Below are positions 7,807 to 14,234 of a stretch of 27,281 nucleotides of DNA, one piece after another. Each line of letters begins with the position of its first letter. Position 1 is the first letter of the stretch. The stretch comes from MGBC114844 sp910585855 (GTDB taxonomy: Bacteria > Bacillota > Clostridia > Lachnospirales > Lachnospiraceae). The notes below the pieces were generated by a model. That model worked only from the letters and a program-made list of their open reading frames with translations, ran no database searches and was not told the DNA's origin. The stretch lies in the NCBI GenBank assembly GCA_965646165.1, contig CBFFYP010000062.1, forward strand, positions 1 through 27,281. The letters are read 5' to 3'. The position numbers and the translations under genes are program-made.

Positions 7807-8763
7807 TTAAAAATCCTCCCTTTCCCCAAAAATTTTTTCTATCAAAAAAGAAAGCTCCTCACAATTTCCACACCGAAAAAGCTCCATTTTATACCGCTTC
7901 GTTCCAATCCGTTTTTTCATAAAATAAGAAATCAACTTTTTCATATAGACAAGTGTAAAATTTTCCTCATAATATTTCTTACAAAGTTCTAACTGTTCCT
8001 GCAAAAGAGTAAATCGGCTTTTTATAACCGGCGTCTTTGTAAGCTCACTAAAAATATATGGATTTTCCAATGCATAGCGTGCAATCATAATTCCGTCAGC
8101 ACCTGTTTCTTTCATCATTCTTTCAGCATCCTCTACCGAACGTATCCCCCCGTTTGCAATAACTGGAATCCTCACAGCAGCTTTTGCCTGCTGAATCTGT
8201 TCATAATAAGGCTGACCATCATACATCATATTTCTGCTTCTTCCATGTATCGTAATCATTGCCGCTCCAGAATCCTCACACATTTTAGCAAATTCCGCCG
8301 CTATCATATTCGATTCCACAAGCCCCGTCCGAAACTTTACCGTAACCGGACGTCTGCCGTCTGCACAGGCACGTATAATCTTAGAAGCCCGCCGCAAATC
8401 TCCCATCAAAGCACAGCCCTCTCCACTCTTTATCACATTTGGAACAGGACACCCCATATTGATATCAATCAAATCATATTCTTCTGGAATCCCAAAATGA
8501 CACATTTCTGCCATTACCCGACTGTCCGCCCCAAGAATCTGAGCCGCTTTCGGTGTTTCCTGCGTTGTTGTAAAAAGCAGTGCCTGTGTTGCTTTATCTT
8601 TATATTTCAATCCATTACAGCTTACCATTTCTGTATAACTTAAAGCCGCCCCCATTTCCCGTACCAGCATCCGAAACGGATAGCAGGTATATCCGGCAAG
8701 AGGTGCCATAAAAACATTATTCTTAAGCAGGAGATTTCCTACCTGAATCGGTTTTAGTTCCAG
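7807..8763 (-). CDS. dus: tRNA-dihydrouridine synthase
   Basis: A 318-residue Dus flavoenzyme that reduces uridine to dihydrouridine in the tRNA D-loop using FMN and NADPH. Motifs: MAPLAGYTCYPFR near the N-terminus (FMN site), DINMGCPVPNV with the catalytic Cys, KFRTG, ITIHGRSR and IPVIANGGI with ADGIMIAR. The open frame reaches an ATG only at 8709, but the 18 codons before it encode ELKPIQVGNLLLKNNVF, the standard Dus N-terminal strand. In that frame a stop lies just upstream, and the only plausible initiator is CTG at 8763, with GAGAGGG nine bases away. The start is therefore non-canonical or the 5' end carries a small mutation. The stop abuts the TTG of the LRR gene. Confidence 0.9.
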   Translation of the reverse strand: MELKPIQVGNLLLKNNVFMAPLAGYTCYPFRMLVREMGAALSYTEMVSCNGLKYKDKATQALLFTTTQETPKAAQILGADSRVMAEMCHFGIPEEYDLIDINMGCPVPNVIKSGEGCALMGDLRRASKIIRACADGRRPVTVKFRTGLVESNMIAAEFAKMCEDSGAAMITIHGRSRNMMYDGQPYYEQIQQAKAAVRIPVIANGGIRSVEDAERMMKETGADGIMIARYALENPYIFSELTKTPVIKSRFTLLQEQLELCKKYYEENFTLVYMKKLISYFMKKRIGTKRYKMELFRCGNCEELSFLIEKIFGEREDF

Positions 8764-8772
8764 ACAATATCA

Positions 8773-8779
8773 CCCTCTC
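8773..8779 (-). promoter_or_regulatory. Ribosome-binding site supporting a CTG start for dus
   Basis: GAGAGGG on the minus strand, nine bases before CTG at 8763. No ATG, GTG or TTG in the dus frame lies between it and the conserved N-terminal residues. Confidence 0.5.
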
Positions 8780-8825
8780 TTTAATAAAATCATCAAGAAT
8801 TGTTGCAAAAAGGTTTTTTCAAGCC

Positions 8826-9192
8826 GGACGCCAGATGCGAACCCTCTAGGCAGACTGCTGTTCCGGTTTCCAAAAAGCAAGAAGTTCTAAGACTTCTGCA
8901 TAATAGCGCATCTAACCGGACAGACCGGGGCGCAATTCGCCCTTATGGCAGCCAAAATAGAACAGGCATACCAAAGGATATAATCCACCGCAACAAAATA
9001 GCTTCCCTTTCATCCGGGCTAAACACGCCCCTTTTTTTGCATACCCTGCATGGAAGCAGGATATGCAAAAAATCTTAGGTTTTCTGGCAGAAGTCAAGAA
9101 CTTCTAACTTTTTTCCAAAGTCACTGCAGTCTGCCTAGAGGGCTCGCATCTGGCTGTTTCTTTTCTTAATTTCAGAAAAAACAAAAAAGAAT
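8826..9192 (+). repeat. Family 1 repeat (copy B)
   Basis: A complete copy. Outer arms: the copy-specific 18-mer at 8837-8854 pairs with 9130-9147 (17 of 18 positions). The constant arm-specific motifs follow: TTCCGGTTTCCAAAAAGCAAG on one side and TTTTTTCCAAAGTCACTGCA on the other. Core: GGGGCG (8927-8932) pairs with CGCCCC (9026-9031) across a symmetric internal loop CAATTC/TAAACA, and GCCC (8939-8942) pairs with GGGC (9016-9019). CCGGACAGACCGG lies just before the core. A hairpin with GCATA-CCCTGC arms spans 9032-9072. The tail runs on to CAAAAAAGAAT. ORFs on both strands inside it are by-products of the palindrome. Confidence 0.88.
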
Positions 9193-9218
9193 AATATTGA
9201 AACGCTTCTAAGAGCCTG

Positions 9219-9418
9219 TTTCATAAATAAAATCCTTTCTATTGTCATAGGCGGAAACCCACTGCCTTTAGGCGGTGGGAAGAGCCTTATAAATTCTTGC
9301 AAAAAACATTCTCCCATGCTATAATCTATATATAGAGAAAACCGTTGTGAATGTAAAATCTGAAACGTATAAAAACCAACTGCATGGCATGGGAATTTTG
9401 AGTACCGGATGCAGTTAC
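9219..9418 (+). ncRNA. Truncated structured-RNA element, IscB/HEARO-like (copy 1)
   Basis: Shares its whole length with the start of the element at 26950-27281. It contains a palindrome CCCACTGCC-TTTA-GGCGGTGGG (9258-9279) of the kind found at IS200/IS605-type ends, a strong promoter (9297-9325), then GTGAATGTAAAATC (9347-9360), ACG and a hairpin with AACTGCAT (9378-9385) paired to ATGCAGTT (9409-9416). Homology stops at 9418, so most of the scaffold seen in copy 2 is missing. The GTGA entry and the GCATGGCAT...ACCGGATGC stem resemble the HEARO RNA (omega RNA of IscB) as I remember it; this is a resemblance, not a verified match. No IscB ORF follows. Confidence 0.45.
9297..9325 (+). promoter_or_regulatory. 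Sigma-70 promoter of structured-RNA copy 1
   Basis: TTGCAA, a 17-bp spacer and TATAAT with an extended -10 (TGC before TATAAT). Initiation about 7 nt downstream would put the RNA 5' end some 15 nt before the GTGAATG motif. Confidence 0.7.
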
Positions 9419-9710
9419 GCTTGCCTTATGCATAAAGTCCTCTATTTTCTGGTTTCTTTTTGCAGTCATCTGCACCATTCATTTGGTATTCTCCATGTGG
9501 TTCATCCGTTTCGCCATTTCCCTGTAATCTGACACACCTCCTTTCTTTTTTCGCTTTCCTTTTCCTGTACTACTCCATGGAATCACCACTTTCGGGTCTA
9601 CCATCTAGAACTTCGTCGAAAATCCTGAAAAAATCCTTTATTTTCAAAGCTCATCCCGCTAACAATATCCGAATAAATCTAAAACCTCTTTTGACTGCAT
9701 AATACCACCC
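9419..9710 (-). pseudogene. Possible decayed minus-strand gene between repeats
   Basis: There is no intact gene between 9419 and 9792. On the minus strand I see coding-like fragments in different frames: an ATG at about 9700 after GGGGGTGGT reading MQSKEVLDLFGYC then stop; a GAAGTTCTAGATGGTAGACC stretch reading EVLDGRPESGDSME then stop; and AAAGGAGGTGTG followed by DYREMAKRMNHMENTK. Several stops and frame changes separate them. I do not recognise the family. It could be a relic of a mobile-element gene, or noise. Confidence 0.25.
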
Positions 9711-9792
9711 CCATCAAAAATAAGGATAACACCGTCATACTTATTTTACAATATTATTCATTAAAAATTTGTTTTTCATTTGTCCAGCAGCC

Positions 9793-10132
9793 AAGAAACA
9801 GCTAGAGTCTGGAGCGGTAGGCAGCCTGCAGTGACTTTGGAAAAAAGCTAGAAGTTCTTGATTTCTGCCAGAAAACCTAAGATTTTTTGCATATCCTGCT
9901 TCCATGCAGGGTATGCAAAAAAAGGGGCGTGTTTAGCCCGTATAAAAGGGAAGCTATCTTATTGTGATAGCTCATATCTTTTGGTATGCCAGTAAAGTTT
10001 TGACTGCCATAAGGGCGAATTGCGCCCCGGTCTGTCCAGTTGGATGCGCTAAAATGCAGAAATCATAGAACTTCTTGCTTTTTGGAAACTGGAACAGCAG
10101 GCTGCCTACCGCTCCAGACTCTAGCGTCCCCC
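9793..10132 (-). repeat. Family 1 repeat (copy C), fused to the end of znuB
   Basis: A complete copy in the opposite orientation to copy B. The copy-specific 18-mer at 9808-9825 is the exact reverse complement of 10101-10118, and the flanking CTAGAG (elsewhere CCAGAT) is matched in both arms. Core: GGGGCG (9924-9929) pairs with CGCCCC (10023-10028), with inner GCCC/GGGC. The hairpin with TTGCATA-TCCTGC arms lies at about 9885-9923. The head end supplies the stop codon and last residues of znuB. Confidence 0.88.
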
Positions 10133-10960
10133 ATGTCCAATTAACCAAAAGAGAAAAAATACTCCAATATCCACCATTACAATCGTAGCCCCTACCGGAG
10201 TTGAGGCAAGAATAGAAAAAATTATCCCAAAAGCCGCTCCAAAGACAGAAATCGCAGCACTGCAAAGAATCACACTTCGAAAACTTTTAAAAACCCGCAT
10301 AGCAGAAAGTGCCGGGAAAATAATTAAAGCAGAAATTAAAAGCGAACCTACCAAATTCATTGCCAGTACAATTACCATTGCGGTTGTTACTGCAATTAAA
10401 AGATTATAGGCTTCTGCTCGAATCCCAGTTGCTTTCGTAAAGGTTTCATCAAATGTTACTGCAAATATTTTATGATAAAAAAATAAAAAAATCAATGTTA
10501 CCAATATAGATAAAAAGATACAAACCCAGACATCAAAAGAAGATAACGTTAAAATCGAAGTCGATCCAAACAGAGTACTGCATACATCTCCGCTAATATT
10601 GGAAGAAACAGAAAATACATTCATAATCAAATATCCGGCTGCCATCGATCCCACCGATACCATTGCAATTCTTGCATCTCCATTTATTTTCGTATTTTGT
10701 CCTGTCCGAAGCAGTAGAATTGCTGCTGCAACAGTAATTCCAAGCACCAAAAGTGTATCTCCTGTAAAATGAACAACAGAAGCAATCGCCATTGCGCCAA
10801 ATGCTACATGAGATAATCCATCGCCAATAAAAGAATAACGTTTTAAAACCAGTGTAACTCCAAGCAAAGAAGAACAAAATGCAGTTAAAACCCCAACAAG
10901 CAATGCATTCCTAACAAATGGATAAGAAAAGTACATTCCTAATTTTGCAAAAATATCCAT
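10121..10960 (-). CDS. znuB: Zinc ABC transporter permease ZnuB
   Basis: A 279-residue ABC-3 family integral membrane permease, the channel component of a zinc (or manganese) importer working with ZnuC and ZnuA. It is almost wholly hydrophobic, with about eight predicted membrane segments. The family motif GDGLSHVAFGAMAI lies near residue 46, and NLVGSLLISALIIFPA is in the second half. The ATG lies 2 nt after the znuC stop, so the genes are tightly coupled. The C-terminus ends IGHGGR; GGR and the stop TAG are encoded by the head sequence of repeat copy C, so the insertion has replaced the original tail of the gene. The core fold is complete, so function is probably retained. Confidence 0.93.
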   Translation of the reverse strand: MDIFAKLGMYFSYPFVRNALLVGVLTAFCSSLLGVTLVLKRYSFIGDGLSHVAFGAMAIASVVHFTGDTLLVLGITVAAAILLLRTGQNTKINGDARIAMVSVGSMAAGYLIMNVFSVSSNISGDVCSTLFGSTSILTLSSFDVWVCIFLSILVTLIFLFFYHKIFAVTFDETFTKATGIRAEAYNLLIAVTTAMVIVLAMNLVGSLLISALIIFPALSAMRVFKSFRSVILCSAAISVFGAAFGIIFSILASTPVGATIVMVDIGVFFLFWLIGHGGR

Positions 10961-10964
10961 CCTT

Positions 10965-11672
10965 TTATTCCGTCCTTTCCTGTAAATACTGTTTTCCTAC
11001 GGAACTAGAAAGATACTCTTCCTTTGTTCCAAAAAACAGAGGCTTCTGACCCATATGCAAAATTTTAGAAGCATATTGGACAGCAGCTTCTCTGTCATGA
11101 GAAATCATAATAATCGTAAGATGTTCGGATTGATTGCATACAGCAATCTGTTCATACATTTCTAATGCTGCCTTTGGATCTAATCCGGCAACTGGTTCAT
11201 CTAACAGTAAAAGCTGTTTGGTTGCACAAAGGGCACGTGCTAACAGTACCCTCTGCATCTGCCCGCCGGAAAGTTCCCGATAACAGCAATTTTGCAGATT
11301 TAAGATGCCAAGTTGTTCCATTGCCTCTTTTGCCCGCTGTTTCTCTTTTTTTTGATAAAAAGGACGAAATCCGCTTTGATTTAAGCAGCCAGATAATACA
11401 ATTTCTTTTACCGATGCAGGAAAATCTCGCTGAAATATGGTCTGCTGGGGTAAATAACCAATTTCTTTCTGCACAAAACCATCCCCTGTTGAAATTTTCC
11501 CCTCCATAACAGCATGAAGCCCAAGAAGGGTCTTCATTAAAGTACTTTTTCCCGATCCGTTTTCCCCTATCACAAAAAGATAATCTCCCTTTTCTACAGA
11601 AAAACTAATATCTTCTGCTACCACTCGTCCATCATAACCGATTTTTACATTCTGACAAGTAATCAGTGCCAT
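10965..11672 (-). CDS. znuC: Zinc ABC transporter ATP-binding protein ZnuC
   Basis: A 235-residue ABC ATPase that powers zinc uptake on the cytoplasmic side. Walker A is GENGSGKST (residues about 37-45), the Q-loop sits in GYLPQQ, the signature is LSGGQMQRVLLARAL, Walker B is LLLLDEPVAGLD, and the switch His lies in MISHDREA. AGGGGAT precedes the ATG at 11672, which follows the znuA stop by 12 bp. The length and motif spacing are those of the ZnuC/TroB/MtsB group. Confidence 0.94.
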   Translation of the reverse strand: MALITCQNVKIGYDGRVVAEDISFSVEKGDYLFVIGENGSGKSTLMKTLLGLHAVMEGKISTGDGFVQKEIGYLPQQTIFQRDFPASVKEIVLSGCLNQSGFRPFYQKKEKQRAKEAMEQLGILNLQNCCYRELSGGQMQRVLLARALCATKQLLLLDEPVAGLDPKAALEMYEQIAVCNQSEHLTIIMISHDREAAVQYASKILHMGQKPLFFGTKEEYLSSSVGKQYLQERTE

Positions 11673-11684
11673 TTTCTATCCCCT

Positions 11685-12740
11685 TTACTCTTTCAAAAGC
11701 CCTTGCTTTAACAATTCCAAATTTTGTTCCATAACAGAAAGATACGTATATCCTTCTTCAATCTCCTTTTGTGTCACCGCCTGCAAAGAATCCAATACCA
11801 AAATCGTCTGGTTTTTCTGAACCGTACTATTTCTAACTGTTTCTGCAAGCAAATCGTCCGAAGTTTCAATCCGATAAATTACAGGAAGATCCAATTCATC
11901 CACCTTTGCTGCCAAAAAAGCAATCGTTTCAAAACTAGCTTCTGTTTCCGCAGAACATCCTGCAAAAGCTGCAAAATAATCCAATCCATATTCTTCTGTC
12001 AAATAGCGAAAAGGAAACCGATCGGCAAATAAAAGTGTTTTTTGCTTTGACATATCTATTGCCTCCCGATATTGTCTATCTAAAGCATCCAATTCTTCCA
12101 AATAACAATCCCCATTCTTTTGATAAACTTCTTGATGCACTGAATCCATCTCTTTTAGCACCTTTACTATCTCTTGGCAAATCTGTTCTGCATTTTTTAA
12201 AGAAAGCCATATATGTTCATCATACTCTATTTCTTTTGATTCACTTTTTTCATGAGATACCAAATGCTCCTCTTCTGCCTCTGTCTGCATCCCTTCTGCC
12301 AATTCTTCCTCCCAGATCCGTTCTCCAAGCATATCCATCATATCAATTACTTTCTGATTTTCATTTTTACTGTTTTTTTGTGCCTCTTTTAACCATTGTT
12401 CCGACTGTCCCCCTACATAGATCAGCAAATCACAGTCTGAAATTGCCATCATATCCTCTGCAGACGGCTGATAACTATGAATATCTACACCACTTTTTAA
12501 TAAATAATTCACTTCTATATGACCGGGATTTTCTCCCAAAATCTGCTGTACCCAATCATACTGCGGATATGTGGTACAAACAATATGCAGTTTTTCTTCC
12601 TGCTTCTCAAATTCCGCTGCCTGTACGTCCATCCCACTTTTAGGAACTTCATTTTTTTTGCCCGAACAAGCAGTCAATAATCCAGCTATGAAACTAAAAG
12701 CCATAATCAAAATCCACTTCTTTTTCTTGTTCCAATCCAT
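11685..12740 (-). CDS. znuA: Zinc-binding lipoprotein ZnuA/AdcA-like
   Basis: A 351-residue solute-binding protein of the cluster A-I metal family. The N-terminus is a lipoprotein signal: KKKKW, a hydrophobic stretch and lipobox LLTAC, so it should be anchored outside the membrane. Metal ligands: His in GVDIHSYQPS and His in DEHIWLSL, both conserved. The third position, usually His, reads LLFADRFPFRYL, so Asp may replace it, and the fourth acidic ligand is near YRIETSDD. An acidic, Glu-rich insert with a few His (about residues 145-175) takes the place of the His-rich loop of ZnuA and may gather metal. It follows zur by 60 bp with AAAGGAATG upstream of the ATG. Confidence 0.9.
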   Translation of the reverse strand: MDWNKKKKWILIMAFSFIAGLLTACSGKKNEVPKSGMDVQAAEFEKQEEKLHIVCTTYPQYDWVQQILGENPGHIEVNYLLKSGVDIHSYQPSAEDMMAISDCDLLIYVGGQSEQWLKEAQKNSKNENQKVIDMMDMLGERIWEEELAEGMQTEAEEEHLVSHEKSESKEIEYDEHIWLSLKNAEQICQEIVKVLKEMDSVHQEVYQKNGDCYLEELDALDRQYREAIDMSKQKTLLFADRFPFRYLTEEYGLDYFAAFAGCSAETEASFETIAFLAAKVDELDLPVIYRIETSDDLLAETVRNSTVQKNQTILVLDSLQAVTQKEIEEGYTYLSVMEQNLELLKQGLLKE

Positions 12741-12800
12741 TCTATCTCATTCCTTTCTTAATTTTAATTCCAATTCTCTTTTCCCCAATTTCAATAACTT

Positions 12801-13214
12801 CTATTTTCCTTTACAGTTTTGACAAATACCATATAAAATAGAACTGTCACACTGAATCGTAAAACCATAATCCTTTTCTACATATATCTGGATTTTATCC
12901 ATAAAGCAGCCGCTTAAATGAATAATCTGCCCACACTTTACACATTGCAGATGCAGATGACAATGGCAGTTATCCTCCGGTTCAACATACTGAAAACCAG
13001 CTTTTTCTCCTTTTTTCGAAATATATTTCATGACACTGCCCTCTTCCACCAATTTATCCATATAGCGGTAAATAGTAGAAAGATTGACATCACATCCATT
13101 TTCTTTCATATTTTCCTTAATTTCTGAAACAGATACACTACAGTTTTTTTTAATTTTTAAAAATTCTAAAATTTGCTGCCGGTTTTTTGTCCGATATCCT
13201 TCCTGCCTTCCCAT
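12801..13214 (-). CDS. zur: Fur-family zinc uptake regulator Zur
   Basis: A 137-residue Fur-family repressor. The N-terminal winged helix is visible (YRTKNRQQILEFL... and VNLSTIYRYMDKLVEEG, the recognition helix). The C-terminal half has the metal and dimerisation motifs: HCHLHLQCVKCGQIIHL and a terminal CQNC, giving the CxxC...CxxC structural zinc site. Leading the znuACB genes argues for Zur rather than Fur or PerR. The frame opens at an ATG at 13241, but I start at 13214, where GGAGGAG sits five bases upstream; the longer form would begin inside the operator. Being first in the operon, it should autoregulate: zinc-loaded Zur represses itself and the transporter. Confidence 0.9.
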   Translation of the reverse strand: MGRQEGYRTKNRQQILEFLKIKKNCSVSVSEIKENMKENGCDVNLSTIYRYMDKLVEEGSVMKYISKKGEKAGFQYVEPEDNCHCHLHLQCVKCGQIIHLSGCFMDKIQIYVEKDYGFTIQCDSSILYGICQNCKGK

Positions 13215-13236
13215 AAAAACTCCTCCATGCCAAAAA

Positions 13237-13259
13237 TGCAACTCATTTGCAAATTAGTT
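13237..13259 (-). promoter_or_regulatory. Zur/Fur-type operator
   Basis: Two overlapping palindromes. TGCAACT-C-ATTTGCA (13237-13251) is a 7-1-7 inverted repeat with one mismatch, the classic Fur-family architecture. AACT-x-ATTTGCAAAT-x-AGTT (13240-13259) is a 20-bp palindrome with a single mismatched pair. The site overlaps the -10 region and probable transcription start of zur, as expected for a repressor. Confidence 0.65.
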
Positions 13260-13285
13260 GTAACACGTTTTCTAATATCTGTCAA
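13257..13285 (-). promoter_or_regulatory. Promoter of zur-znuACB
   Basis: TTGACA (13280-13285 on the minus strand), a 17-bp spacer and TACAAC as the -10. A perfect -35 with a weaker -10 overlapped by the operator fits a repressible promoter. From 13286 to 13420 I see no gene or recognisable site. Confidence 0.65.
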
Positions 13286-13420
13286 TAGAAAATTTTCATA
13301 TTGAAAAAGTTGTATACCAATCCACGAGTTCACACTTTTGTAACTTTGTAAATTTATCCTGTTTCTGTCTTTCATTTGGCTTTTAGAGATAGGATAGGAT
13401 GCTGCCGGAAAAGGTTGGTT

Positions 13421-13750
13421 TTCACCGGAGAGACGGTTTACTCCTGTCCTTTGCTTGCTCCGCTCCAAACGGAAAGAAAGTCTAGGGCTTCTGATTTCGG
13501 TTCATCCAACCGGACGAACCGGGGCGCAATTCGCCCTCATGACAGCCGAAACGAACTGGATGTAAGGAAGATTTTACCAGCCATAAAACATCCTCTTCCC
13601 TATCATCCAGGCTAAACACGCCCCTTTTTTTGCATACCCTGCATAGAAGCAGGATATGCAAAAAATTCTAGGTGTTTTCACAGAAGTCCAAGACTTTCTA
13701 ACCGTTCTCCGAAGTCGCAGCCAAAGGACAGGAGCAAACCGCCTCTTACT
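13421..13750 (+). repeat. Family 1 repeat, D-type (copy D)
   Basis: Arms AGACGGTTTACTCCTGTCC (left) and GGACAGGAGCAAACCGCCTC (right) pair imperfectly, as do the inner segments GGAAAGAAAGTCTAGGGCTTCTG and the matching right arm. The core helix is present: GGGGCG (13521-13526) with CGCCCC (13619-13624). The inner helix is weakened (GCCC against AGGC). A hairpin with TTGCATACCCTGC arms follows at about 13625-13665. Its tail faces the tail of copy E through a linker at 13751-13814 that recurs at 23211-23250 and, shortened, at 87-103. Confidence 0.87.
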
Positions 13751-13814
13751 GTTGGTTGAAAAGCAGTAGAAATTATATTTTATTACAGAACAAGTTTTCA
13801 ACAAAGTTTAGACA

Positions 13815-14182
13815 CGATTCTTTTTTTGTTTCGGAGTCAAGAAACAGCCAGATTCGAAAATGGGGAACAGCCTGCAGTGACTTTGGAGAAAAGTTAGAAG
13901 TTCTTGACTTCTGCTTAGAAACCTAAGATTTTTTTCACATCCTGCTTTCATGCAGGGTGTGAAAAAAAAGGAGCGTGTTTAGCTCGCTTGTGTATCGAAA
14001 CGTAACCATTTCGTGGCAGGTGGAATCGTTTGGATATGTCCATTTCGTTTTGGCTGCCATGCGAGCGAATTGCGCTCCGGTCTGTCCGGCTGGAGAAATA
14101 AAAATGCAGAAGTCTTAGAACTTCTTACTTTTTGGAAACCGGAACAACAGGCTGTTCCCCATTTTCGAATCTGGCGTCCCCC
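13815..14182 (-). repeat. Family 1 repeat (copy E), carrying compensatory changes
   Basis: The copy-specific 18-mer at 13854-13871 is the exact reverse complement of 14151-14168. The core helix is GGAGCG (13970-13975) with CGCTCC (14073-14078), where most other copies have GGGGCG/CGCCCC. The inner helix is GCTCGC (13982-13987) with GCGAGC (14061-14066). The side hairpin uses TTCACA/TGTGAA arms where other copies have GCATA/TATGC. All are base-pair-preserving differences. The head ends GGCGTCCCCC at 14173-14182. Confidence 0.88.
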
Positions 14183-14234
14183 TCAAATTAACGCCCCTCC
14201 CCCAAAAACTATTAAAATTTTGGAATTAAAACAC

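Noticed and set aside
8927..8942. Local hairpin GGGCG-CAATT-CGCCC as the main core structure
   Set aside because: The local pairing breaks in copy F (GAGCG against CGCCC), whereas the long-range pairing GGRGYG/CRCYCC is perfect in all six scorable copies.
9032..9072. Side hairpin of family 1 as an intrinsic terminator
   Set aside because: In either direction the T-run precedes the stem and an A-run follows it, the reverse of a terminator.
8800..9097. ORFs on both strands inside family 1 copies (also at 118-303, 13376-13804, 14013-14237, 20225-20513, 23198-23596)
   Set aside because: They arise from the palindromic repeat, occur on both strands, change frame between copies, and lack ribosome-binding sites and family resemblance. 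The copies vary as paired bases and not as codons.
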